NCBI RefSeq assembly: GCF_014644315.1
Contig: NZ_BMKL01000001.1
Span: 1,437,001 to 1,501,000 of the forward strand
From: Tsuneonella deserti
Lineage (GTDB): Bacteria; Pseudomonadota; Alphaproteobacteria; Sphingomonadales; Sphingomonadaceae
Direction of reading: 5' to 3'
DNA: 64,000 bases
The translations under genes were made by a program, and so were the position numbers. The notes beneath the pieces are model-generated. The model did no database searches. It saw nothing but the letters and a program-made list of their open reading frames with translations, and was not told where the DNA came from. Shown piece by piece: positions 17,583 through 25,122 of this stretch (positions are counted from its first letter, which is position 1; each line of letters opens with the position of its first letter).

Positions 17583-18815
17583 TCAGCTGAGGCGGTCGCG
17601 GAAGTCCTCGTATCCGAAGCTCTTCACCTGCTCGAGCGAATCGCTTTCGCTGTCCCACAGCCAGATGCTTGGCAGCGGGACGCCATTGAAGGTGTTGGTC
17701 TTGACCATCGAATAGTGCGCCTGGTCGAGAAACGCGATCCGCTCGCCAGGCTCGTTAGGCACCGGCAGGCGGTAGTCGCCGATGACGTCGCCGGCGAGGC
17801 ACGACGGGCCGCCGAGCCGGACCAGTTCGCCCTGCCCTTCCCCGGTTCCGAGCCAGTCACCCGGATCTCCTAGGCCGCTCTCGCTTGCCGGCCCCCGGCC
17901 CTCGTGCAGCATCGCCGGCCGATAGGGCGCTTCGATGACGTCCGGCATATGACACGTCGCCGAGATGTCCACGATGGCCACGGATTGGCCGTTCCAATGC
18001 GAATCAAGAATCGTCCCGACGAGGATGCCCGCATCGAGCGCAACGGCTTCACCAGGTTCCAGATAAATCTCCGCGCCGGTGTCCTCCTTCGCGTCGCGCA
18101 GGAATTCGACCAGTTCCTCGCGTTGGTAGTCCGCCCTGGTGATGTGGTGGCCGCCGCCCATGTTGATCCACTTGAGCTGGCCGAACCACGGCTCGATCGC
18201 ATCGAACACGGTGTCCCACGTGCGGCGGAGCGGTTCGAAATCCTGCTCGCACAGGTTGTGGAAGTGGATGCCGTCGATCTGGCCCATGATCTCGGGCGTC
18301 AGCTGGTCGATTGGAAAGCCCAGGCGGCTGCCGGGCGAGGAGGGATCGTAACGCGGCACCTCCCCTTGGGGGCATAGCGGGTTGATCCGCAGGCCAATGT
18401 CAAACCGCTGTCCGGCGGCGCGCGCTTCTTCCAGGATAGGCGCGTAGCGCTCCATCTGGCCTGGAGAATTGAAGATGACATGGTCCGACAACCGGCAGAC
18501 TTCGGCCAGCTCGGCTGGCTTGTAAGCGGCACAGTAAGTCGCGATCTCGCCATCGTAGAACTCGCTCGCAAGGCGCGCTTCGTAAAGGCCGCTGGTGCAC
18601 ACGCCGTCGAGGTATTCGCCGATGATCGGGGCGACCGACCACATGCTGAACGCCTTGAGGGCGGCCAGGACCTTGATGTCGGCCTCGTCGCGGATGTCGG
18701 ACAGGATCTGCAGGTTGGCGCGCAGTTTCGCCGCATCCACCACGAAGGCCGGAGAGTCCACCCGGCTCAGGTCGAAGTGCGCGAATGCTCCGGGATCGCC
18801 GGCTCTGGTTTCCAT
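17583..18815 (-). CDS. nspC: Carboxynorspermidine/carboxyspermidine decarboxylase
   Basis: NspC is a PLP-dependent, fold type III decarboxylase making spermidine (or norspermidine) from its carboxy-derivative. The 410-residue protein starts with DSPAFVVDAAKL and has the PLP lysine in VLAALKAFS. It also shows GIHFHNLCEQ, the NMGGGHH segment, the EPGEAVALDAG phosphate site, and a cysteine in GPSCLAGD near the C-terminus. It lies 12 bases after the DUF486 gene in the same operon as carboxynorspermidine dehydrogenase. Together they form the S-adenosylmethionine-independent spermidine route. No ATG ambiguity is apparent. Confidence 0.93.
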   Translation of the reverse strand: METRAGDPGAFAHFDLSRVDSPAFVVDAAKLRANLQILSDIRDEADIKVLAALKAFSMWSVAPIIGEYLDGVCTSGLYEARLASEFYDGEIATYCAAYKPAELAEVCRLSDHVIFNSPGQMERYAPILEEARAAGQRFDIGLRINPLCPQGEVPRYDPSSPGSRLGFPIDQLTPEIMGQIDGIHFHNLCEQDFEPLRRTWDTVFDAIEPWFGQLKWINMGGGHHITRADYQREELVEFLRDAKEDTGAEIYLEPGEAVALDAGILVGTILDSHWNGQSVAIVDISATCHMPDVIEAPYRPAMLHEGRGPASESGLGDPGDWLGTGEGQGELVRLGGPSCLAGDVIGDYRLPVPNEPGERIAFLDQAHYSMVKTNTFNGVPLPSIWLWDSESDSLEQVKSFGYEDFRDRLS

Positions 18816-18827
18816 GTCAGTTCCTTG

Positions 18828-19178
18828 TCAGCCGAAGGGCGCCTTGAACACGAGCCACGCCCCGCCCGCTATAAACGCGAAGCCGGCGATCTGGCTGGGA
18901 CCGGGGCGCTGGTCGAACAGGATCCAGGCAATCAGCACGAACGCGCTAAGCGAAAGGACTTCCTGGATCGTCTTCAGTTCGGCCAAAGAATAGCTTGCCG
19001 CCCCGATCCGATTGGCTGGAACGGCAAGGCCGTATTCGAACAGGGCGATAACCCACGCCATCAGGATGGCCAGCCAGACCGCCATGTGGGGCATCTTCAG
19101 GTGGCCGTACCAGGCGACATTCATGACGACGTTCGACAGGGCCAGCAAGCCAACCGGCGCGAGCATCGTCCAGTTCAC
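18828..19178 (-). CDS. DUF486 (DMT-superfamily) small membrane protein
   Basis: This 116-residue protein has four hydrophobic segments (about 5-24, 32-50, 68-86 and 93-112), typical of the DUF486 family within the drug/metabolite transporter superfamily. A VAWYGHLK segment follows the first helix, and FEYGLAVPANRIG follows the second. It probably starts at GTG 19178, three bases after the dehydrogenase stop; an ATG at 19166 is the alternative. It sits between the two carboxynorspermidine genes. Small four-helix DMT/SMR proteins such as MdtJI export spermidine, so a polyamine-transport role is attractive, but it is inference from context. Confidence 0.85.
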   Translation of the reverse strand: MNWTMLAPVGLLALSNVVMNVAWYGHLKMPHMAVWLAILMAWVIALFEYGLAVPANRIGAASYSLAELKTIQEVLSLSAFVLIAWILFDQRPGPSQIAGFAFIAGGAWLVFKAPFG

Positions 19179-19181
19179 GGA

Positions 19182-20393
19182 TCAGAATTCCACAGGGGCC
19201 GCGAGTTCTTCGACGGTCCAGGGCAGGCCATCCGAATTGAGCATGTCCATGAACGGATCGGGGTCCATTTCCTCCATGTTGAAGACGCCCTCGCCTGACC
19301 ATTTGCCGGTCACCATCATCGCGCTGCCGATCATCGCGGGCACGCCCGTGGTATAGCTTACCGCCTGATTTCCGGTTTCCTCGTAGGCCGCTTCGTGGCT
19401 GCAGATATTCTTGATGTAGAATGTCTTCTCGCCCGACCCGTCCAGCGCCTCGCCGGTAGCGATCACGCCGATGTTGGTGTTCCCCTTGGTCGTCTCGCCC
19501 AAGGTTTCCGGCTTGGGCAGCACGGCGGCGAGGAACTGGAGCGGAATGATATCCTTCCCCTGATAGCGGATCGGCTCGATCGAGGTCATGCCGACGTTCT
19601 GGAGCACGGTGAGGTGCGTGATGTAGGCATCGCCGAATGTCATCCAGAAGCGTGCCCGTTCGAGCTCAGGAACAAACCGGGCGAGGCTTTCCAGCTCTTC
19701 GTGATACATGAGATACATGTTCTTCGGGCCGACCGCTTCGAAGTCGAAGTTGACCTTGTTCGACATTGCAGGAGTCTCGACCCACTCGCCGTTCTCCCAG
19801 TGACGGGCGGGCGCAGTCACCTCGCGGATGTTGATTTCCGGATTGAAGTTGGTCGCGAAATGCTGGCCATGATCGCCGCCGTTGCAGTCGAGAATGTCGA
19901 GCTGGCGAATGGTCTTCAGCTTGTGCTTCTTGAGCCACATCGTGAACACGCTCGTCACGCCCGGATCGAAGCCGGAGCCGAGCAGCGCCATTAGCCCCGC
20001 TTCCTTGAACCGGTCGTGGTAGGCCCACTGCCACTTGTATTCGAACTTCGCCTCGTCCTTGGGCTCGTAGTTGGCGGTGTCGAGATAGTTCACGCCGGCT
20101 TCCAGGCAGGCGTCCATGATCGGCAGATCCTGGTACGGCAGCGCCAGGTTGACCACGAGACTGGGGTTCACCTTGCGGATGAGGTTGACCATCGCCGGCA
20201 CTTCTTCAGCGTCGATGGAATAGGTCTGCACGTCCCGGCCGGTGCGCTCCTTCACCGAAGCGGCGATGGCATCGCACTTCGACTTAGTCCGGCTGGCGAG
20301 GTGTATGTCGGTGAAAATCTCCGCATTCATCGCCATTTTGTGCACGCAGACCGAGCTGACTCCGCCCGCACCGATTACCAGGACTGTCGACAT
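19182..20393 (-). CDS. Carboxynorspermidine (carboxyspermidine) dehydrogenase
   Basis: The 403-residue protein belongs to the saccharopine-dehydrogenase-like family that reductively condenses aspartate semialdehyde with putrescine or diaminopropane. The N-terminal Rossmann fold begins VLVIGAGGVSSV and is followed by NADP-contacting residues (HLASRTKSK). The substrate half contains GSGFDPGVTS and CNGGDHG. The ATG at 20393 opens directly into the Rossmann strand; 21 upstream in-frame residues look non-coding. It is the first gene of the cluster with DUF486, nspC and ODC, which supports the polyamine role over lysine metabolism. It is divergent from a PLP dehydratase gene. Confidence 0.92.
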   Translation of the reverse strand: MSTVLVIGAGGVSSVCVHKMAMNAEIFTDIHLASRTKSKCDAIAASVKERTGRDVQTYSIDAEEVPAMVNLIRKVNPSLVVNLALPYQDLPIMDACLEAGVNYLDTANYEPKDEAKFEYKWQWAYHDRFKEAGLMALLGSGFDPGVTSVFTMWLKKHKLKTIRQLDILDCNGGDHGQHFATNFNPEINIREVTAPARHWENGEWVETPAMSNKVNFDFEAVGPKNMYLMYHEELESLARFVPELERARFWMTFGDAYITHLTVLQNVGMTSIEPIRYQGKDIIPLQFLAAVLPKPETLGETTKGNTNIGVIATGEALDGSGEKTFYIKNICSHEAAYEETGNQAVSYTTGVPAMIGSAMMVTGKWSGEGVFNMEEMDPDPFMDMLNSDGLPWTVEELAAPVEF

Positions 20394-20650
20394 TTCTACT
20401 CCGCTTGAACTCGCTCCGCCTTCCGGCGGAAGATTGACGGTGCCCCCATAGGACAATGCGCCAGACGGGCAAGGCGGTCCGGCTTTTTGCCTTTCCTACC
20501 CCGCGGTTGTTCGGGCAAGCTTTCAGGCATGCCGCTTGTTCATACTTTTCGCCCGCGTCTATCGCATCTGAGAAGCCCGTTGCACGCGCCGCTTCCCGAC
20601 TCCAGGACTGTGGTCCAAGTGGTCCACGCTTCAGCTCGGGGGACCTGAAC
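20394..20650. other. Divergent promoter region, polyamine operon versus dehydratase
   Basis: This 257-base stretch holds no convincing gene and must carry promoters for both directions. A direct repeat of GTGGTCCA at 20610-20617 and 20619-20626 (9-base period) lies just before the dehydratase start. I see no strong -35/-10 pair. Confidence 0.45.
20610..20626. repeat. Short direct repeat before the dehydratase gene
   Basis: GTGGTCCA occurs twice with a 9-base period, 25 bases before the ATG. It could be an operator half-site pair or chance. Confidence 0.35.
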
Positions 20651-21613
20651 ATGAATGAATCTCCCCAGCGCCGGCCGACCCGCGCGGGCGTACTTCGCGC
20701 CGCCGAGAAGATCGCGGTCATCCTTCCGCCTACTCCATTGCTACCGCTTGAAATCCACGGCGTCCGCCTGTGGGCGAAAGCAGAAAATCTGCAGCCTATC
20801 GGCGCCTTCAAGATCCGCGGCGGGTGGCACAGGCTGAGCGACATGACTCCCGAAGAACGCGAGCGCGGCGTGGTCGCGGTCTCGAGTGGCAACCATGCGC
20901 AGGGCATCGCCTGGGCTGCGCGCGAGCTCGGCATCCGGGCGACGATCGTGATGCCGCATAATGCCCCGCGGGTGAAACTGGACGCCACTCGCGCAATGGG
21001 GGCGGAAGTTGTCCTTTACAAGCGACCGCGCGAGGATCGCGACGCCGTCGCCGCGAAGATCGTCGAGGAACGCGGCGCCGTGCTCGCCCACGCCTTCGGC
21101 GATCCCTGGGTGATCGAAGGGCAGGGAAGCGCGGGCATCGAGATAGCCGCCCAGCTTGGACGCCAGCCGACTCGCATCGTTGCGCCCTGTGGCGGTGGGG
21201 GGCTGGCTGCGGGCCTCGCGCTGGCCTGCCCGGAGAGCCGGGTCATCCCCGTCGAGCCGGAGGGATGGGACTCCGTCGGTCAGTCCCTGGCAGCCGGTGA
21301 GGTGCGCGCCATCGGCAGTGATGCTCCTCTTACCATCTGCGATTCGCTCCAGCCCTTGGCGACGAGGCAGATGAACCTCGATGTGCTCGCCGACCGCTCG
21401 GAACCGGGGGTTACCGTGACGGACGCCGAGGTGCGGCGGGCTCAGCGTTTCGCTTTCTCGAAACTGAAGCTCGTCGTCGAGCCAGGGGGAGCTGCCGCCC
21501 TCGCCGCCGCAATCGCCGGGAAGGTTACGCTCGACGAGAACACGGTGATCATGCTCACGGGAGGTAACACTGATGCCGCATCGTTCGCCGAGATGCTCAG
21601 CGGCTCGGACTGA
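20651..21613 (+). CDS. Threonine/serine dehydratase-like PLP enzyme
   Basis: The 320-residue enzyme belongs to PLP fold type II. The PLP lysine lies in QPIGAFKIRGG, with SSGNHAQG contacting the substrate carboxylate and a PCGGGGLAAG phosphate loop. There is no ACT regulatory domain, so it resembles short catabolic threonine dehydratase, serine racemase or hydroxyaspartate dehydratase rather than biosynthetic IlvA. The substrate cannot be fixed by eye. The ATG at 20651 follows a GGGGGAC Shine-Dalgarno-like run; the frame upstream of it looks non-coding. It is transcribed divergently from the polyamine operon and precedes the MAPEG pair. Confidence 0.87.
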   Translation: MNESPQRRPTRAGVLRAAEKIAVILPPTPLLPLEIHGVRLWAKAENLQPIGAFKIRGGWHRLSDMTPEERERGVVAVSSGNHAQGIAWAARELGIRATIVMPHNAPRVKLDATRAMGAEVVLYKRPREDRDAVAAKIVEERGAVLAHAFGDPWVIEGQGSAGIEIAAQLGRQPTRIVAPCGGGGLAAGLALACPESRVIPVEPEGWDSVGQSLAAGEVRAIGSDAPLTICDSLQPLATRQMNLDVLADRSEPGVTVTDAEVRRAQRFAFSKLKLVVEPGGAAALAAAIAGKVTLDENTVIMLTGGNTDAASFAEMLSGSD

Positions 21614-21679
21614 CCTCAAGGTTTGACAAGCGACATCGACGCCCGCAGGTTGGCGCGGGGCCCAATGGGGGATTAATCG

Positions 21680-22126
21680 ATGCTGGCACAAATGCTCGCA
21701 CCGGCGGCAGTGCTGGTCGCTTGGACGCTGATCATGCTCATGTGGGCCGCGGGCACGCGCCTGCCGGCACTCGCGAAGATGGGCGGGCTCAAGAACGCCA
21801 AGCCCGGCGGACGCGGGCAGGATCTAGAGGGCGTTCTCGAAGACCGGATCAATTGGAAATCGCACAATTATTCGCACCTCGTCGAACAGCCGACGCTGTT
21901 CTACGCGGTGTCGCTGATCATCGCCCTGCTCGGTCCCGATCCGACCAGCGTCCTGATTGCCTGGATCTACGTGGCAGTCCGCATAGTCCACTCGCTGTGG
22001 CAGGCTCTGGTGAACGTCGTCTCCGTGCGCTTCATTCTCTTCCTGATCTCCACGATAGCGCTGATCGTGCTGGCGATCCGCGCCCTTTCGCTGACCCTTT
22101 TCGCTGACCCGATGGTGCTCCAATGA
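21680..22126 (+). CDS. MAPEG-family membrane protein (first of tandem pair)
   Basis: This 148-residue protein has four membrane segments and matches the MAPEG fold. Signs are the first helix AAVLVAWTLIMLMWAAGTR, the NWKSHNYSHLVEQPTLFYAV motif, and RIVHSLWQALVN in the third helix. Family members include glutathione-dependent detoxification or eicosanoid enzymes; bacterial members are mostly uncharacterised. Its stop overlaps the start of the next MAPEG gene by four bases (ATGA). The two share the HNY..L.E.PTLFYAV and R.VHS.WQA.VN positions, so they are tandem paralogues and may form hetero-oligomers. Confidence 0.88.
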   Translation: MLAQMLAPAAVLVAWTLIMLMWAAGTRLPALAKMGGLKNAKPGGRGQDLEGVLEDRINWKSHNYSHLVEQPTLFYAVSLIIALLGPDPTSVLIAWIYVAVRIVHSLWQALVNVVSVRFILFLISTIALIVLAIRALSLTLFADPMVLQ

Positions 22127-22557
22127 TCGGCATGGAAATCCTCAAACCCGTCGTCGCGCTGCTTGCGTGGACGATGATCATGTGGGTGTGGATGTACGCA
22201 ACCCGCATCCCCGCTATCGGCAAGCTGCCCAAGGATGGTGGTCCCGATGCGGACGTCGGCTGGACGGGCGCGAAGCTCGAAGGGCTCTTGCCGCCGAGCG
22301 TTCAGTGGAAAGCGCACAACTACAACCACCTGCACGAAGCGCCCACACTGTTCTATGCGGTGGCGCTGGTGCTGGCCGTCATCGGCCAGGGAGATGGCCT
22401 CAATGCAACCTTGGCATGGGTCTATGTCGGCCTGCGAGTGGTACACTCGATCTGGCAGGCGACGGTGAACAAGGTCGCTGTGCGGTTCCTTTTGTTCGCC
22501 CTGTCGAGCCTCGCGCTCCTGATTCTCATCGTCCACGCTGCACTGGCGGTGTTCTGA
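22123..22557 (+). CDS. MAPEG-family membrane protein (second of tandem pair)
   Basis: The 144-residue paralogue of the preceding gene has four hydrophobic helices, with WKAHNYNHLHEAPTLFYAVA and LRVVHSIWQATVNKVAVRF matching the first copy position by position. It overlaps the upstream gene by four bases and so is probably translated by coupling. It ends one base from the converging trxB stop codon, and its terminator appears to lie inside the trxB 3' end. Function is unknown beyond family membership. Confidence 0.88.
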   Translation: MIGMEILKPVVALLAWTMIMWVWMYATRIPAIGKLPKDGGPDADVGWTGAKLEGLLPPSVQWKAHNYNHLHEAPTLFYAVALVLAVIGQGDGLNATLAWVYVGLRVVHSIWQATVNKVAVRFLLFALSSLALLILIVHAALAVF

Positions 22558-22558
22558 C

Positions 22559-23536
22559 CTACCAGGTGCTTTCGGGCACCTGTTCCTTTTCGAACTTGCT
22601 CGTGGCGAGAAACCGTTCGGCATCTAATGCTGCCATGCACCCGGTGCCCGCAGCGGTCACCGCCTGGCGGTAAGTGTGGTCCATCACGTCGCCGCAGGCG
22701 AACACGCCAGGGATTGCCGTCTTCGGCGTGCCGGGCTCCACGAGCAGATAGCCTCCGTCGTCCATCGCCAGCTTTTTCTTGAAGAGCTCGGTGGACGGCG
22801 CGTGGCCAATGGCGACGAACGCGCCATCGCAGTGGAAGGCGCTCATATCGCCCGAAACCGTGTCCTTGAGCGAGAGATGGGTCAGACCGCCCGCAAGCGG
22901 GTCGCCCTCGAAGCTTTCCACGACCTTGTTCCACAGGACCTTGATCTTCGGATGCCTGAACAGCCGTTCCTGCAGGATGCGTTCGGCGCGCAGTGAATCG
23001 CGGCGATGGATGAGAGTGACGTCGTCGGAGTGGTTGGTGAGATAGAGCGCTTCCTCAACCGCGGTGTTGCCGCCGCCGATTACCGCGACCTTCTTGCCCC
23101 GATAGAAGAACCCATCGCAGGTGGCGCAGGCCGAAACGCCCTTGCCGCCGAGTTCCATCTCGCCAGGAACACCGAGCCAGCGCGCCTGCGCGCCGGTGGC
23201 GATCACGAGCGTCTCACCTTCATAGACGTCGCCGCTGTCGCCGACGGCGCGGAAAGGCGAGCCGTTCTCGAGGTCGACCGAGACGATCGTATCCCACATC
23301 ATGCGCGTGCCGACATGCTCGGCCTGGGCCTGCATTTCCTGCATCAGCCACGGGCCCTGCACCACGTCGCGAAAACCGGGATAGTTCTCGACATCGGTCG
23401 TGATGGTGAGCTGGCCACCGGGCTGGAGGCCCTGCACCACGATCGGCTCCATCATCGCGCGCGCACCGTAGATCGCCGCCGAGAGCCCGGCAGGGCCCGA
23501 GCCGATTATGAGCATGCGTGTCTTGTGGGTAGCCAT
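22559..23536 (-). CDS. trxB: Thioredoxin reductase
   Basis: TrxB reduces thioredoxin with NADPH through FAD and a redox disulfide. The 325-residue protein has the FAD-binding GSGPAGLSAAIYGAR near residue 12. The CATC redox pair is in GVSACATCDGFFYRG, the NADPH fold in VIGGGNTAVEEA, and the C-terminal FAD motif in GVFACGDVMD. The ATG at 23536 gives the standard N-terminus MATHKTRMLIIG. It converges with the MAPEG pair, with stop codons one base apart. It lies 71 bases downstream of the tyrosine phosphatase gene on the same strand. Its likely clients include the Dsb-type and thioredoxin-fold proteins elsewhere in the window only indirectly. Confidence 0.96.
   Translation of the reverse strand: MATHKTRMLIIGSGPAGLSAAIYGARAMMEPIVVQGLQPGGQLTITTDVENYPGFRDVVQGPWLMQEMQAQAEHVGTRMMWDTIVSVDLENGSPFRAVGDSGDVYEGETLVIATGAQARWLGVPGEMELGGKGVSACATCDGFFYRGKKVAVIGGGNTAVEEALYLTNHSDDVTLIHRRDSLRAERILQERLFRHPKIKVLWNKVVESFEGDPLAGGLTHLSLKDTVSGDMSAFHCDGAFVAIGHAPSTELFKKKLAMDDGGYLLVEPGTPKTAIPGVFACGDVMDHTYRQAVTAAGTGCMAALDAERFLATSKFEKEQVPESTW
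22563..22590 (+). terminator. Hairpin terminator of the MAPEG operon inside trxB
   Basis: CAGGTGC (22563-22569) pairs with GCACCTG (22576-22582), with a six-base loop and a following TTCCTTTT. It comes six bases after the second MAPEG stop, so it fits an intrinsic terminator for that operon. It overlaps the last codons of trxB on the other strand. Confidence 0.65.
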
Positions 23537-23607
23537 GGTTCCTCCGTCAGCGCGCGAGATAGGAGGGCTGGCCGGCGAAATCGAGTCGGTCCATCCCACT
23601 ATCCCCG

Positions 23608-24384
23608 TCAGGCGATGAACTTCGCCCGCAGCCGGTCGCGCAGATCGTCGCCCACACCCACCTTGCTAGCCAACCAGGCGTCCAGCGAGCCCGCTATCTC
23701 AGTGGCCGTTTCGTGGAACCGGGCGAGGTAATCCTCGTGCACCTCGAGCAGCGCACGCACCGACTCATCGTCCATCTTCCGCCCCAGCCGCGCTTCCATA
23801 CCGGGCACCGATTGCGCGCGCAGGACGTGCAGCGTCGGCGATTTGTTGGTCAGGAGGAATTCCTCCAGCTGGTCCTCCTCGGAAACGCCGAGAATGTGCA
23901 GCAGCAGCGTGGCGGCGATGCCGGTCCGATCCTTGCCCGCAAAGCAATGCACCAGGCTCGCGCCCTCGCGGTCGGCCAGCGCCTGCAGATAGCGGCCGAA
24001 CATCGCGTGCATCGCGGGGTTGTCCGGCATCCGGGTGTATACCGCCAGCATGCGGTCGCGCGCGTATTGTGCGGTGGTGACATCCGGACCGATGTCCATG
24101 TGCGGCGGGCTGGAAGTCGTCTCGCCTTCGTGCGCGATAACCTCGCCCTGCCACCCGTCATGGCGACGGCAGGGGTTCATTTCGCGCTCGGTAATTCCGC
24201 GCAGGTCGATCACCGTACGAATGTCCAGTCGCGACAGAACAGCAAGGTCCGCATCGGTTGCGGCGACGTGCTGGCCTGAGCGATAGAGCAACCCGCGGCG
24301 AACCGAACCCCCGTCGGCACGATAGCCGCCATAGTCACGGAAGTTGTGGATGCCTTCGAACTGGAGCGGAGCCTGCGATGTCAT
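23608..24384 (-). CDS. Tyrosine-protein phosphatase family protein
   Basis: This 258-residue protein carries the CX5R phosphatase signature as HCFAGKDRTG, with the lysine characteristic of the MptpB-like group. That group dephosphorylates phosphotyrosine and sometimes phosphoinositides or serine/threonine residues. It opens with the FRDYGGY motif near residue 15 and contains the conserved IDLRG strand. No signal peptide is visible, so a cytoplasmic location is likely, although relatives are secreted in pathogens. The substrate is unknown. It ends about 70 bases before trxB and starts about 37 bases after the aspartic protease gene on the same strand. Confidence 0.9.
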   Translation of the reverse strand: MTSQAPLQFEGIHNFRDYGGYRADGGSVRRGLLYRSGQHVAATDADLAVLSRLDIRTVIDLRGITEREMNPCRRHDGWQGEVIAHEGETTSSPPHMDIGPDVTTAQYARDRMLAVYTRMPDNPAMHAMFGRYLQALADREGASLVHCFAGKDRTGIAATLLLHILGVSEEDQLEEFLLTNKSPTLHVLRAQSVPGMEARLGRKMDDESVRALLEVHEDYLARFHETATEIAGSLDAWLASKVGVGDDLRDRLRAKFIA

Positions 24385-24421
24385 GCCCCGGCCCTGCCAG
24401 CGCGGACGCCGTGGAGCAAGC

Positions 24422-25084
24422 TCAGGCGGCCGGTTGCGGGTTGTGCGGCACCAGGATCAGCGTGTTTCCTTCCACGCGCCATGACGCCAGCCGCGATAGC
24501 AGGTTCATGCCGATCACATTCGTCCTGCCTATGTTGGGGGCGATTACCGCATCGAGACCGCCGGCCTTCACATTGCCGAAGCGCAATGCGTCAATGGTGG
24601 TAAGGTCCGCCGAAACCACCCCATTGGCTGTCGATATGCGCACCGGAACCCCACCTGTCCGTGGTTCCAGACCAGCTTCATCGGCAAGCGGAACCGACAC
24701 CGCCGTCAGGGTCGCACCGGTGTCAACGAGAAACGCTGCGGCCGTGCCGTTGACGGTGGCCTGGATCCAGAAATGGCCGTCGGGTGCCAGGGGCACGCGC
24801 GTCTCGCCGCCGGACACGGTCTGTTGCGGAAGGCCGAGCTCCGGGACTGCGATGTCGAGCCGAGGATCGAACCGCGAGACCTGAAGCATCACGACGACCA
24901 GGATCGCCGCAAGCGCGACCGTGCAAGTGGTGGCAAGCGTCCGACCCACCCGCGAGTAGCGGCGGGCGACGACCGTCCCGAGCATGCTGCCGAGAACCGC
25001 GAGTACGGTCGCGACCAGCAAACCCGAGCGCGGAATCTCGCGGATGATTTCGCTCGCCGCCTGCCAGGTTGTCTGCACGTCCAT
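24422..25084 (-). CDS. Membrane-anchored retropepsin-like aspartic protease
   Basis: The 220-residue protein has two N-terminal membrane segments (about 20-40 and 50-67). A single aspartic-protease domain follows, with the catalytic motif FLVDTGATLT and a downstream hydrophobic VIGMNLLSRL that replaces the second lobe, as in retroviral proteases. Such clan AA proteins act as dimers. In alphaproteobacteria this family (TIGR02281-like) is broadly conserved without a settled substrate. The protease domain would face the periplasm if both helices cross the membrane, although topology is uncertain. It precedes the phosphatase and trxB genes on the same strand. Confidence 0.85.
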   Translation of the reverse strand: MDVQTTWQAASEIIREIPRSGLLVATVLAVLGSMLGTVVARRYSRVGRTLATTCTVALAAILVVVMLQVSRFDPRLDIAVPELGLPQQTVSGGETRVPLAPDGHFWIQATVNGTAAAFLVDTGATLTAVSVPLADEAGLEPRTGGVPVRISTANGVVSADLTTIDALRFGNVKAGGLDAVIAPNIGRTNVIGMNLLSRLASWRVEGNTLILVPHNPQPAA

Positions 25085-25122
25085 ATGGTCAGGCTAACAT
25101 ATGGTCGCTTTCCCCGTCATGA

